From: Alopecurus myosuroides
Taxonomy: Eukaryota > Streptophyta > Magnoliopsida > Poales > Poaceae
Direction: 5' to 3'
Assembly (NCBI GenBank): GCA_028641055.1
Contig: CM054061.1
Location: 112,600,019 to 112,664,018, forward strand
DNA length: 64,000 nt
The notes under the pieces are model-generated. The model was not told the DNA's origin and did no database searches. It saw nothing but the letters and a program-made list of their open reading frames with translations. Below, piece by piece: positions 45,276 to 58,490 of this stretch. The position numbers were made by a program, and so were the translations under genes. Position 1 is the stretch's first letter. Every line of letters begins with the position of its first letter.

Positions 45276-46860
45276 ATACTCAAGGGGAGTGTCTACATAC
45301 TAATGGACTATCTGCAAAATATAGTGCATGCATGGTACTGCTTTCTAATGTAACAAGGTTCAGATTATGCTGTCCGTGTTGCTCTTTTACGTATATGCTA
45401 GAGAACATACCATTATTATTTTGCCTGTATGCTAGAGAAAATACCATTTATAACGTTGTGCTCATATACTTGATGTTTTCACTCATGTAGGCCTGGTCTA
45501 CTAATTAATATCCTGTGTTGTATACTATTATTCATACCAAGATATTTTTATTGTTCCTGAGATTTCTTAACGAGTTGTTGCGGTGACTAGCTGATGATTT
45601 GTCTCGTGGTAATGCCTCATATAACGGTTTTTTCTTGTGAGTTGTTGTAGTAAGAGGTTTGCTCGGGGGCATAAAATTTCTTCGACATACAACACACCTC
45701 GTAAGAATGATAACCGAATAACCTGCGATATCAAGGTTAACAGACCTTCGTATTAGTGAGCATGTCAGCTTTGTTGTCATGCATGCACTGCAAGACTTTT
45801 TGGCGGCTTTTCCAGTGATTTATTATACATTTTCTAGTTGTCCTGATCATAAATAGGACACATTCATAGTCGAATACACATATTGCTTGACAGTTGAAGT
45901 ATAAGGAACCAACATTATCTATCAGCTTGAGATGGTAAATGGTTCTTGGACACAAAAATGTAGACCTTTATGTACTTTAGTAATACTAGGAAGCGCACCT
46001 GTGCGTTGCTACGGGTTGATCTTCATTGCATTTTACACCAGAGATTTTTTTTCTACCTTTTAGGTTTTACTTTGAAGCACTGCACAACAAAAGCATACAT
46101 TTCTTACCTTTTAGGTTTTGTCCCCAAATGAATGGTTTTCTTGAATTTCCTCAAGATATAGCAAGCAGTAGGCTTTGTGCCAGCCTTGTGGGAATACCTG
46201 AATACCGTGATACAGTAGTAAATACCAAACTGAATATTTCTAACACTATTTATGAGTTTATAACACATATCAAAAGTAGTCTGCCCCCCAATACAAAATG
46301 CGAGGTTCGAGTGGCCAAACGTCACCGTTTTAGGCTTAATGTTGTCACCATTCTGATTAGAAATAAGTTACTTGGTGTCGAAAAAAAAAATGATTTGTAC
46401 CTTATAATACTTCTCTCAAAATCGTTAGTACAGTTCCTCCCAATTCCTGAACTCTATAAACGTACCCTGAGCAAATATTTGCCTGGTCATTAAAGAGTTC
46501 CCGTAGGTATGGTCAAAACTCGATTCTGCACTCACATTTTAATCGGGATATCAAATATTCCAAGTCTGTGTTGTAACGGAGAGATTAATAAATTCCTGCA
46601 AAGAGACATATCATCGTTACCAAGCCCTCTCGCTGATTATCTCCAAGGTACGTTTTCGGAGACTGCATACTGGAAAAAATAACATCTGGCAGAGTTCAGC
46701 TGTAGTCCTTGTGTAAGTAACATCTTGAGTAAAATCGGCATGCTGATGCTGAAAACAAAACATTCGATCGGGTGATTTCCTGTTGTACGTCGCTGCCAGG
46801 CAACAAGCTAGCTAGCTTTACGTAGTACATATCGCGCCTGGCAACCCCTCTAATTGCACG
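45276..46860. other. 3' flank and unassigned DNA
   Basis: Probably begins with the 3' untranslated region of the 704-aa gene. A TATGCTAGAGAA phrase is repeated near 45395 and 45428. A recurrent TACTAG plus CG-palindrome motif lies at 45984-46016. A 155-residue frame at 46026-46493 has no recognisable domain. TTCTACCTTTTAGGTTTT and a related phrase occur near 46052 and 46099. Confidence 0.4.
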
Positions 46861-47351
46861 GTGCGTCTGCTCGGGCGTGACAGGCCGATCGCCATCGATC
46901 TAATGCTGGAGAAGACCTACAGCTTGTCGACGACACCCTTAGCTGAAGCCTCTCGACATGCTGGCGCGTCACCGGGTTTATCGCTCTCAACATGGTCTCC
47001 GCAGATTATGATTCAGTTGTCTCTTATGTACAGGGCATTGCAGATCGGTTCGACGTGCCAGGCACAGATACCTTCCTCGGATTCTAACACAGATCGGTTC
47101 GACGTGCCAGGCACAGATAACTTTCTCGGATTCTAACACACGGATCACCCTGGTCGGGAGCACCTCCACGATTGTCTTCACCCCGATAGATCAGGTTCGC
47201 CGAGGTCCTCCCTCTCTGCTTGACGAAGGCCTATTGTCCTTCCCGCGACGTCTTGTTGACTGCCACGCTGGGCTGCCAAGAGGCGGTTGCCGACGCCACC
47301 ACTGCCGGCCGGTCCTGAAAGTCGTGTTGTTCATCTTGCTCACCACGCGGA
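46861..47351 (+). other. Left part of an unidentified locus, with a 49-bp tandem duplication
   Basis: CAGATCGGTTCGACGTGCCA begins at 47041 and again at 47090, a 49-bp tandem duplication. In one frame the first copy reads ADRFDVPGTDTFLGF. A diverged relative of this stretch lies at about 52365-52455, on the other side of the solo LTR and LINE. The locus looks like one interrupted or duplicated sequence; I do not recognise a protein family. Confidence 0.4.
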
Positions 47352-48685
47352 TGTTGGGAATATGCCCTAGAGGCAATCATGTATGATGTTATTCCCATTG
47401 TATTCATAAAGTTATTAAGTTGTCCTTGTTTTGAACATCTGATATATGTCATTGAATATGTGATTCGATTGTGGAACTATATATTCATGTTGTTCATACT
47501 AATTGTCCTTGGTCGTTAAGGTTGTGCTGGACACACATCCTAGACTAATGTGAGTGTTGGCTGATGACACGGTTCCACTTGTCATGGGCATGGTGATGCC
47601 ATTCCAACGTTCACGGACTTGGCTAAAGAGTTTAGCAAGTCGGACTGACCCACATTGAGATGCAACGATCAAGTCGTCATTTGCATGTCTCAATCAATGT
47701 AATCCTTAGACCTGAGGTTATCGCACAATCCGAGTTGTGGATCACCGACTTAGGTTCTGTCAAACGTTGTTCTGTGACAAGGCAACTATAAAGGCAGAGT
47801 TCGGGTCGAATGAAAAGCAAGCTGCGTGATGTGGATAATCAAGATGGGATTTTGCCCCTCCGAATGGAGAGATATTCTCTGGGCCCTCTCGAGTGATATG
47901 ATTCAGGAAGCATGGCCATGCGCGACTCAGTTAAGTGTTAACTATGTCGGTTGACTAAGAATTAGTCAGATGAATCACATATCACGGATCGAGAAGAGAG
48001 TTGAACTATTAAAGGGATGACGATGAATCGCCTATAGTTCGACAAGGTATATCGTGAGGCAAAAAGGACTAAGATGAATATCACATTGAAAGGTATGTCG
48101 TCATGACTCAATGGGACTTGGGAGTCGGCACGTTCTGCTAGGAGCCGCTACCGATTGATCGATTGGGAGTAGGACTCCAATCGTGTCCATGTCGCCATGA
48201 GCCTGCAGGGTCACACACTTAAGAGCGGGAGCAAGTATTGGTTGGGTTGGACCCGAACCGGAAATGGACTGAGTTAGTGAGTCGGACTCACAGAGGGAAT
48301 GGGCCACAAGTGTTGTGCAGCCCATTACCGTACGCTATATAAAGAGGGGCGCAGGTTGCCCAGCGGGCAAGTAAGTCCACTCTCCCATGCGTTGGGAACC
48401 CTAGCCCCACTCAGTCCAGCCGCCGCACCGGACCTAGCAGTCCGCCGTCGGAGCTCCTCCTCGTACGTGTGGATACCGGCAGAGGTGCTGTACGTTCAGC
48501 ACTTCGACGTTCGAGGGATTGGATCGGCCGGACCGGATCGTGGGACTGCACTGCCCCGACCCGACGCGCTACATCGATAATCCGCACCTGCGCGTCTAGT
48601 GGTAATACTCGTGGCCTTCTACCTCGGCTAGATCTTGGGAGCTTTGCGTAGGAAAAGTTTTCGTTTATCTCTACGCGCCCCAACA
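47352..48685. mobile_element. Copia-type solo LTR
   Basis: The LTR starts TGTTGGGAATATGCCCTAGA and ends GCGCCCCAACA (1334 bp). GCGGA flanks it on both sides (47347-47351 and 48686-48690), a clean 5-bp duplication. The start resembles the Angela/BARE/WIS group of Triticeae Copia elements. No internal region is present, so recombination between two LTRs probably removed it. It lies within the unidentified locus. Confidence 0.92.
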
Positions 48686-48757
48686 GCGGACACCACCACG
48701 AGGACATAATTCTTCCGTGCCACCAGCTGGCCGGCAGCCAGGACGACGAGCTCAAGG

Positions 48758-51700
48758 TTTTTTTTGATAAAAGGCAATACTGCCCGACTTTCTTTGAATT
48801 AACAAAGCCAGCAAGGTCTCACAACGTAAGTACATAGGCTAGGCATCACAGCTTAGCCACACACACTGCCAGCAACAAGCTGCTGATGAAATAAAATGCA
48901 GATCGTCCAAACAAAGAGCAAACTACAGACGGAACAAGTAGGCCGAAAACAAGACCCACACACAACGGATTGCATGAACTCCTAGGGGGGCGTCGAGGTG
49001 TCCGCGCCTTGCAGGCAGACGCGGTGGATCGATCTCAGCTCGTCGGCGATCCATCTAGTGGGCTCCCTGTCCTCCACGCTCAGCGAGGGCATCCAAAGCT
49101 GCAGGAAAATCATTGTTTTGAAAATAATGTCAGCAGGGTGTCTGATAATTTTTCCCTCGATCGAGTGCTTATTCCTAACCAGCCAAATGGCCCAAGCTTG
49201 TGCCAGGAACAACACCCATGCTGTTCTTGCACTAGCTGCCGACAGCTGGCTCGAAAGGTCGAGCTAGTGTGCTCTACTCGTAGGGGGCCAGGGCACAAGA
49301 GAGCAAGAGAAGAAAATGTGGTCGGCGTCCTCCATGGCACCGCAGACCTTGCACCTACCATCCGATGGGCCGTGTCTAATGGCAAGTTGGGCTCCAGATG
49401 GTAACCTATCAAGTAGGAGTTGCCAAGCGAACACTTTGATTTTGAGCGGGAGCTTGGCCTCCCAGAGAACCTTAGAAAAGACTATGGGAGGTCCGCTGGA
49501 GAGGGACGCGTACATGGACTTCACCGAAAAGACCCCTGACCCCTCCAGGGTCCACGAAACTTTATCCTGAGCGGACGAGTGTGGAATCTCCCTCACGATA
49601 TCCACCATCTCTTGCCACTGCTCGGTACCGGCTAGGTCGAGAGTTCGGCGAAACCGAATACCCTCACCAATGGCTTGCGCCACAGAGATGGTTTTATTGT
49701 CGCAAATATTGAACAGTCTGGGGAATTTGTGGCATAGGGGGCCCTCCCCTACCCACCAGTCCGTCCAAAACTGGGTACGCCTACCACTGCCTACCTTGTG
49801 CTTGGCCACAACCTTGAAAAGGTGTTTGATTTTATGTAAGGCACGCCAGAATTGAGATCCTCCGCGCGGAGAGCTGGCAAAGATGTCTCCCTCATGCGCG
49901 CACTTATTCCGGATGAGCACCGCCCAGATCGAGTCATCCGTTTGGTATAAGCGCCAAATCCACTTGAGCATAAGAGATTTATTCATTCTCAGGGAATCAA
50001 TCAGACCAAGACCCCCTTGGTCTTTGGGGCGGCAGACCGACTGCCAATTAAGCATGTGATGCTTTCTATTGGGGCCAGATCCCTCCCAAAAGAATCTGGC
50101 CCGGATGGAATCGAATTTCTCATGTACTCCTTTAGGTAGGAGAAAAAGCCCCATGGCATAAGAGAGAAGGTTGTCGAGGCACGAGTTTGTCAACACCAGG
50201 CGTCCACCCGAGGACAGAAAGCGACCTATCCATGGTTCGACCCTCGCTGCCAATTTCTGAACCAGGAACACCCATTGCTCCTTTGAGAGTTTCTTGTCGG
50301 CAGCCGGGAGGCCCAGGTAGGATATGGGAAATTTGCCTAGCTTACAGTTAAGTTGTCGCGCCACGCGCTGTTGGGTCTCAAGGGGCTTATTTAGTACCAT
50401 CACCTCGCTTTTGTGATAATTGATCTTAAGACCGGACATGTCTTCAAAGCACATTAAGAGGAACTTCAGGTTTGCTACCCCTAACTCGTCGTATTGGATA
50501 AGGATAATCGTATCATCGGCGTATTGAAGGTGGGTGATGCCCCCTGGCACCAAGTGGGGAACCACCCCGTGAATGTGCCCGGCAGAGTTTGCTTTTGTAA
50601 GGATTGTCAAGAGCCCCTCCGCGACAAAGTTGAAAAGCAAATGAGACAAAGGGTCGCCTTGGCGCGCCCCTCTTTTATTTCTGAAGAAATGACCCATTTC
50701 TCCATTGATGGAGATCGCCGTTTGGCCGCCAGCCACCAGCTGAGAGATCCTGTGAACGTACCCTGCCTCAAACCCCTTTCTAAGCAGCACCTCTGACAGG
50801 AAGTCCCAGTTAACCCTGTCATATGCTTTCTCAAAGTCGAGTTTAAGAAAAATGCCCCCTAGCTTTTTGCTGTGCATCTCGTGGAGGATCTCGTGGAGGG
50901 CGAGGGCACCGTCAAGGATGAAGCGGCCTTTTATAAAGGCCGTCTGGTTGGGGCTGATAACTTTGTTGGCTACCGGGTCCAACTTTGAAGCAATCGCCTT
51001 GGCAATGATTTTGAATATAATGTTGATAAGAGCGTTTGGTCTAAACTGGGAGATCGAATCAGCCCCTGGGGATTTTGGGATGAGGGTCAGGACCCCGAAA
51101 TTAAGCCTCGAGATGTCAACTCTGCCTAGCATGAAGTCGTTCAGAATGTGGAGCACCCCATGCTTCACGAGCTTCCAGTATCTCTTAAAGAAGGGAATCG
51201 GGATGCCGTCCGGGCCCAGCGTTGTGTCTGATTTCATCTATTTCACAATGTCCTCCAACTCGGACTCAGAGAATGTGCGGCAAAGCGAGTCATTGTCAAC
51301 GGTCGAAACCATTTGGGCTCCCTCCTAGATGTTATTGGCTAGGCCGCCGCGTCTTTGCGTTGAGGAGCCAAGCAGCTCACGATAGAACGAGTAAATATGC
51401 TGCTGCAGCGCCACCTTCTCCGTGATAATCCCGTCAGGGGAGGTGAGGGAGGAAATGTTGCATCTGCGGCGCTTCCCATTGGCCACCACGTGGAAGTAGG
51501 CAGTGTTGGCGTCCCCCTAGAGCGCCCAACGAATTCTACCACGTTGTCTCCAATACTCTTCTTCGGTTCTATAAATTTGGAGCAGTTGCTCCTCTTTGAA
51601 CATACGGAGAGCCCATTCGTCGTCCTCTAGCCCTATCGAGTCCGCCTTGAGGTCCAGATCCTGGATAGTCAAGAGGATGGATTCCTTCTTGAGCTTCGCT

Positions 51701-52060
51701 TCTCTGCCTAGATTGCGGCTCATGAACTGCCACCAATCAATGATGTCTCTACCCCTAACAATACCCGCAAGAGACTCCCAAATGGAAGTCAAATGGTCAT
51801 CAAAACCTTGCAATTCGAACCACCCAGTCTCGAAAAAGAAGAGGTTACTTCGGACAGGGGTACCCTCACCCGAGTCTAGAATCAAAGGTGTGTGGTCCGA
51901 GCCGATGCTAGAGTCAGCTACCAGGGAGAGTAACGGGAACCAGAGATCGATGATTGGCGAGATAAAAAACCTATCCAGCATGCAGCGTACTGGATTGATT
52001 CGCTTATTAGTCCAGGTGTAGCGGGCCCCCGAACGCTCCACCTCAGCGTACTGAGTGGAT
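48758..52060 (-). mobile_element. 5'-truncated LINE on the minus strand
   Basis: Reading on the minus strand, the element begins inside the endonuclease domain (about 52050) and ends in an A-rich tail at 48758-48765. It contains most of ORF2: endonuclease C-terminus, reverse transcriptase and zf-RVT. No ORF1 is present. The 5' edge is approximate and no target duplication was found by eye. Truncation at the 5' end is normal for LINE insertion. Confidence 0.9.
49264..52050 (-). pseudogene. LINE ORF2: endonuclease end, reverse transcriptase, zinc-binding domain
   Basis: The endonuclease end has ARYTWTNKRINPVRCMLDRF and GSDHTPLIL. The reverse transcriptase spans about 51237-50100, with KLDFEKAYDRVNW, KRGARQGDPLSHLLF and the catalytic YADD at about 50510. 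The zf-RVT domain near 49330-49560 has WEAKLPLKIKVFAWQLLLD and CKVCGAMEDADHIFFSCS. The frame is continuous except for three TAG codons (51517-51519, about 51327-51329 and 51238-51240). All three can be explained by a single transition from CAG or TGG, the pattern expected after cytosine methylation. The protein is therefore not made, although the reverse transcriptase frame is open for 657 codons. Confidence 0.93.
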
Positions 52061-52974
52061 TTCCGGTGAGGCGTGATGGACTCGTGTGGCTGCGGTGTCT
52101 CCGATGGCCAAGGTAAGGCCTCGCCGGAGGAGGAGCTTGTCTCGGAGGCCCTTCCGCGGTTCCGCCATTGGCGAAAACCTCTTGGCATGCTGGCATGTGA
52201 CGGGCTTGACGCATGTCACCAGGTTGTCGGGCATGCCGCCGCGTTACTATGTTCTTCGATATAGTACCTCCGGTCGGCCACCTTCGGCTGTTGCCAAGGA
52301 ACTTGAGGTTGCTCATGAACTTGGTATTCGCAGGTCCGTATCGGGCTGCTCACGAACTTGGTATCCGCAGGTCCGTATCGATTCAATTGTAGTCTCTCAT
52401 GTACACGGCGGTCCACAGCGGCTCGACATGCCCAGCCTGGCGCCGGTGACTTTCTCGGCTTCCACAGAGAGATCTCCTCCATGGATCTCGAGAGGAGGTA
52501 ATTGAGGCAGGGGACAGATTGGTTTGATGACAATCGATTGAGAGGAGAAAACCTGTCCTTGTTCGTACCCTGGTTATATGGGTTGGAGGAAGGCATGTGT
52601 GGTGTCGGGATCCTCGATCCGCTTAGATCTCCTCGTGGTGGACGGATCCGTTCAAGATATGAAACTAACAAGCCACATAGAAATCACATATGGTCGTAGG
52701 AAAGGAAACTATAGCTATAGCTACCGAGGGAATTGAAAACGTAAAATCGTACGTACTAGGTTGACACCAACCAAAACGAAACACACCGACCAAAACGAAA
52801 CGTAAAGTTTTTTCATTTATCGGTGCTAGGGTGGATAATTTGTGTCTAAATTTAGGGACAGTTTTACAGACCTACCAAACCAAACCAAGGAAGCCTTAAC
52901 GACTTTATTATTAGGTATATAGAGTATAAATATAGATATATATAGATATGTGTGAGAGAGTACTGGTTCATACT
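52061..52974. other. Right part of the unidentified locus and flank
   Basis: GAACTTGGTATTCGCAGGTC and a near copy repeat with a 37-bp period (units start near 52311 and 52348). The following TCTCATGTACA and CTCGACATGCCC phrases match TCTTATGTACA and TTCGACGTGCC at 47010-47070, so this is a diverged relative of the left part. From 52700 the sequence is AT-rich up to the ATACT that precedes the next LTR. No gene is supported. Confidence 0.4.
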
Positions 52975-54519
52975 TGTAACATCCCAAGTATGAAAACCAT
53001 CCCCAATGTTTGTTGCATGTTTATTTAAGTATTGCATCATGTCATCATATTGTTTCCATGTTGTTTGCTTTTGTTTCTAAATTGTTGCATTTGTTTTCCA
53101 CTGTTTTCACAACTCAAATTCAAACCTTACTCAAACAATGTTTTCATACTTGTTCTGTTACAACTTTTGGAATAAAAATAACAAATGAAAACAACCAAAT
53201 TGTTCCATTTTATTCCATGTTGATCACTCCTTAAATTGTTGGTTTTAATCAAACAATTAATTCAATCAATTAATTCCAAATCATTTCAAATTCAAATCAA
53301 ATCTTCAAAACATCAATCAACTTGAGTTTATAACAAATCTCCAAAACAATCAAACTCATTTTTAATCACTTTAATCAATAGGGTTCACCCTATTAAAATC
53401 CTTGTTTTCAATATTAATCTATTAATTTCTAAATTGCTCAAATTCAAATCAAATGCATCAAACAAGAACACTTTTGAACTTATAAACTTTAACAAGCAAA
53501 TCAACTACTTTCAATCAAATTAGTCATAGGGGTTACCCTATTTAACTATTGGTTTTATCAATGATCTCTAATATTAAAAAAGTTCTCCCAAAATTGGTTT
53601 AAATCCCAAACAACAATTTATTTTCAAACTTTCTGTAAAACAAAAACTTGGCAGTGTTTTCTTTTAATCTAATTAGCTTAACCTAATTTTCCTACAATTT
53701 TTACTAACCTAGAACATCTCCTTTTCTTCCAAATCCTTTTCTGCAAAAAAAAAAAATCAGAACAATTGATAAAAAGAAACGGCTGGGGGGAGAAGCAGAC
53801 TGGGCCAAGCCCAGCCCACCACCCCAGCACGCTAACCACCGCACGGCCTACTGGCCCTTTTCTTCTAGCTCCGTACCGATGACGTCGTCGCACGCCAGCT
53901 AGCAGCACTCGAGCTCCACCTGCTCCCCTCGATGCGTATATCTACCCCTAATCCCCATCAAACCCTAGCCCCTAGCCCTACTCCTTCCCCCTCCTGCGCC
54001 GCCAACCCCCTCTTCCCCTTCGTCTAGCTGCCCGATCCCCTGCTGCTACTGAAACTCTGCACCGAACACCACCGTCAGAGAACCACCGAACACCACCGTC
54101 AAACCACCGCCCATCCCGTCGCCTCGGCCGTCCTAGGGCTGAACCCACCACGGGAATGGAACCGTGGTGGTTCACCCTCGCTCATCGAGCCCTCGCCGGT
54201 TGCCGGGAGCAACCACGGCGACCGCGCCATCGCCGGAACTCCCGCCGTTTTTCTGCTCGTCTTCTGACGACGACGACCGCAGCAGGTGAGCTCGCCCTCC
54301 CGCATCGCTTTCTCCTCTCTGCCTCGTGGCCCACGCACGGCACACGCCATCATCCGCTCCGCACACGGCCCGCGCAACAGCCACGGCGAGCAACAGCGAG
54401 CCGCCGGCGGGTTTCCCTTCCGTCCTGTGAATTTCAGCGAGTCTGAAACTCGCAGGTTCAGTTAACGCCATGGGACTGCTCAAAAACACGAGTGCCCTTG
54501 TTCTGTCACGAACGAAGCG

Positions 54520-54590
54520 GAGACGCAGTGGCCAGCGCGCGTGTGCACAACCGCGGGGTTGCGGGTTCGACCCCCCTCTGGCGCATTTCT
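54520..54590 (+). other. tRNA-like segment inside the long LTR
   Basis: GCAGTGGCCAGCGCG resembles a tRNA D-arm or A box, and GGGTTCGACCCC about 30 bp downstream is a good B box. The same segment occurs in LTR 2 near 60007-60077. It may be a captured SINE or tRNA sequence; the acceptor stem is not convincing. Confidence 0.35.
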
Positions 54591-57500
54591 TTTCCAAGTT
54601 TTTAGCCCCGCGGTGACCCCACCAGTCATCGGCACCCGTGGCCACGTCAGCGCCCCGCTGGCCCCCTGGTCCACGGGCAGTGGCCGTGGGTAGGGTAGCA
54701 CGCGGTAACAAATGCATTCTGCACATTTCTGTTTCCAAAACAACCCTTTTTAAATTGCCAATTGACCCCTAAATTTAAAACTTGAATAACTTTTAAACTA
54801 TAACACCAAATAATAAACTCTAAATATGTGTGTTGTTCTAAATTTAATTACCTATCCAAATAATCCATTTGTTTATTGTTTTGAAAATTCCAAAATGCAA
54901 TTCAAATTTGAATTCAAACAAATCAATTGCAATTTGCTAAATTCAATAACTAATTCATTACTAATCCAATAAATACAAATAAAATATGTTTTCCATACCA
55001 TTTTGAATAACCTTTTCAATTATAAATTTTGTTTCATGGTTTGAATAATTAAAATTGCCTAAACAATTTAATCCTTGTTTAATTCAATTAAAATTGCTAA
55101 AAACATAACTTGCTCAAAATAATTTATTTTTGAACATGCAAAATATGTTTTCAACCCACCAAAGTGTGGACTTTGCAAATGTGAATTTGAAATTATGTTT
55201 TGACTAAATAAAATTCAATTAATATTCAAACTTGTTTTAAATTCAATTAAAACTTGTTTAATATTGTTTACTTCATAATAAATTCATCCTAATCCAAATT
55301 TCTATATTTGAAACATGTAACCCAACTAAAATTTGATGTTCTTTTCAAATATAAACTTTGTTACTTGTTTTGAACACTTTAACTTGATGAAAACAACAAT
55401 TACTTGTGTGACATGTTTTAAGTAACCAAACTTAATCAATGATTTCCAAAACTTGTTCCAATCCTTTTTCACTTGCAACTATCATTGTTATTTGTTGTTA
55501 TTTTGTTGTTATCATCATGCATGCATCATGCTAACAACTCTCACATAATAATTAATTGTAAACCAATTGTTTCCACTTATTTTCAATGGATCTTTTCCAT
55601 ATGCAATCCAATTGCATATGGGTCCAATTAAATTGTGTTATCTTGTCAAGTAGTTCATTTTGATGCAACCATTAACCTGCCATGCATCATCTTGATTGTG
55701 CACAATGCCATGCTAATGATTGTTTATGTTTCTGCCTTGTCTGTTTGCTTCTTCTTGGATACACGACGACGTTGAGACCGACGATACTTACGACACCCCT
55801 TCTAAGGAGTTAGCTCAGTACCAGGCTACTGGGTTTTGCAGGCAAGTTATCACTCACATGAACCACTGTGTTCCTTTCAACATTGGTTACCGATACTTTT
55901 CCGTTGTTCTGTTCTGCTAGCCTTAGTAGTAGTTGATCTGTTACGAACCTATCACATGAATCCTTTAAACCTGATATTGCCTCATCTCCCTTCCTACAAC
56001 CCCTTGTTTGAGCCAGTGTCTTACTAGCATGCTTAGGTTGTTTTGCTCGAGTTTGTTCCCGTTACTTTCTGTTACTATTCCATTATGTTCTGGGGCTCGA
56101 TGTTTAATCAATCAATCATGCTAATGTTATTGTTAAAATAATAATTTGATGATAAGGCACCGGCAGGAGGCCCTGTGTGGTTTTGAAGCCTGCTAGTGTC
56201 GACCCTAATAGGAAAAGGGTCTTGTCTACTGATCCATGATGAGCGCACTAACCGCATGTGGGAAGCGAGTATGGGCGCCCCCCTCAATTTGATTCGATTC
56301 GCATCTCGTCCAAATCGCCTCATTTAGTTCGTGTGTTCTATTTGCCGCATGCATGTTTTTGCGAGCCCAGGACAGGGTGGAACTTTTGTAGTCGGCATAT
56401 AGGGGGACACGTTCTTAGAGTGCTATGAGGGTCCATTTTCTTCTGGGCTCGATTAGCCGTGCGCCCAAGGTTCTTTGGGCTTGATGCGAAGAAGAGTCGA
56501 GTTGTGTAGAGTGCCCCGCTTGGTGGAAGTGCATTTCCATCTGGCGGGTTATTCTTGCGTGTACGGCCAAATTGGTGCAACCCTGCAGGGATAATCTTCT
56601 CGAGAAGCCGTGTTTTCCGCGGTTATGGATTACTTGGTGAAAGTACTGGCTAACAAGTGCTCAGGACAACTTAAACATAATGATCAAACAGGCTACACCC
56701 CATGATTAATAACTTGACTAGTAATAGGTTGATGACACAATAACTTGATTCACCTTTAATACAACTGTGTGAGTTATCCTCGGATTGCTTCTTTGGATAA
56801 GGGGCGAGATCCAGGATGGGTTTGTTTGAAGTTATCTTTCAGTTGGTTACAATCCTCGATCTTATCTCCTTTCTGTTAGCCGGAAGTGGTAGAATCTCTG
56901 TAGTTGGTTAGCGCAGCCAGTTGCAGCATCTTTTATATCCCCTTTCTTCCGTTGAACCCAAAGCATCTGTGCTTGGTGTTGACGGGTTACACTTTGGTGA
57001 ACTGTGAGTCTTGCTTGCCAGTACGTTTATGTACTGACCCCTTTGGGGCTGTGGTTTCCGCAGACCTACGTTTCCGAGGATCTACATGGTGGCAACGACG
57101 TGGAGTATGACGAGACTGCTGACGAGTAGATAGCGGACCCGGGCAGGATCCGAGACTTCGTGGATGGGCTCCGTCTGTTTGTTTCCGGCCTCTTAGGCCT
57201 ATTTGGTTCTTGTCTGTACTCAGACATGTTGAATGCTTCCGCTGTATTGTACTGATGTATTGTTGGGGCAGGTGCCCTCTGAATGATTGTATCTGCTATC
57301 TCTGCTCTAATGAGAGCCAATTTATTTCAATCTTTTGTGTCGTAGAGATCTGTTGTGATATCAGTTGTTCAACGCCGTTGACGTACCATGTGTGTATGGT
57401 TTGAAGTACGTCGACGGAAGTGCCTTCGATCTCTAGTGGATAGTTTACATCGACGATGGAATAGCAGGGCTTGTGTTGTCGCGCATAAGCGCAGGCCTGC

Positions 57501-57989
57501 CAGGAAGCTGGGACGTGGGAGCAGTTATGCCCCCATAATCCAAGCACCTGCTATCCAGTTCGGCCCGATGAGTATCCCCTAGAAATCAGGGTGCGACAAA
57601 TGGTATCAGAGCCTGTCTGCCTGTAGGATCCCTTTTTACTGGTCGCAGTTGAGTCTAGAAACTATTTTGTAGCTATATAGGAAAAATGAAACGTGAGAGT
57701 AGGAATTCTGTTCTTTTTCTTCTTTTCCCCACCCTCCCTCCCTTTTCTGGTAAGGAAGTGCAACGTTGATTTTTTCCTTCTCACCTAAACTTTCAAGTTA
57801 GGATTTCACGTGTTTTGGGTTCTCCGTAGTATCTCAGGATTCTTGTTCTCGTTTTCCCGGTGTTGCTTCAATATCATGTTCTTCTAAACATTTCCTTTTC
57901 GTCCGTTGAAATCTTGTTGTTGTTTTCTACTTCAATTCTTCTACCGGCGTCTAATCAAAGTTTCCCCGTTCATTGCTAAACTCTATTCC

Positions 57990-58490
57990 AGCTAAAGTGT
58001 TATTTGATACCGGAGCATCACATTCCTTTATGTCAAGATCTTTTCCACAACATACTACCCAATTCTGGTTCCACTAAGCAATCAAATCACCGTTCACTCT
58101 CCGGAATCTCAAGTGTTGACTCCAACATAAGTAAGAACAATCCAATTCTAATGGGAGGCCACATATTCCTCGTTACTCTCATGTTGCTGATTCTGACATT
58201 GATGTCATTCTTGGTGTTACATTGATGTCAATAACTCTGTTCCACCCTTATTACAGATAGTCTATTCTCCAAATGAATCAAATTCCATCCAGCTTTACAC
58301 CCTAAATACAAAACCTATACCTCTACTTGAAAATATTCCGGTGGTTTCCAAATTCCCTGACGTCTATCCAATGTGCACGATGTGTTTCACGTGACACAAC
58401 TCAAAAGGATCTTCCCAAGAAGTTTCCGGACCTTTTCTTTTCTTAGTAGGAATCTCGGGGCGCGATTCCTTCAAGGGGGGGCGTTTTGTA
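57990..58490 (+). pseudogene. Remnants of a Gypsy polyprotein in the 4.6-kb-LTR element
   Basis: At 57991 the frame reads AKVLFDTGASHSFM, the retropepsin active-site motif (DTGA). Near 58190 comes SDIDVILGVT, a later protease signature. At about 58335-58370 IPVVSKFPDVYPM resembles the linker before reverse transcriptase. It is followed at once by VHDVFHVTQLKR (58373), which belongs near the integrase C-terminus. So reverse transcriptase, RNase H and most of integrase have been deleted between these points. This identifies the element as a deletion derivative of an iMet-primed Gypsy (probably chromovirus-type) element. Confidence 0.8.

Noticed and set aside
54172..54738. 188-residue minus-strand frame, repeated at 59659-60225
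   Set aside because: It is part of the 4.6-kb LTR and is duplicated with it. GC-rich composition explains the open frame.
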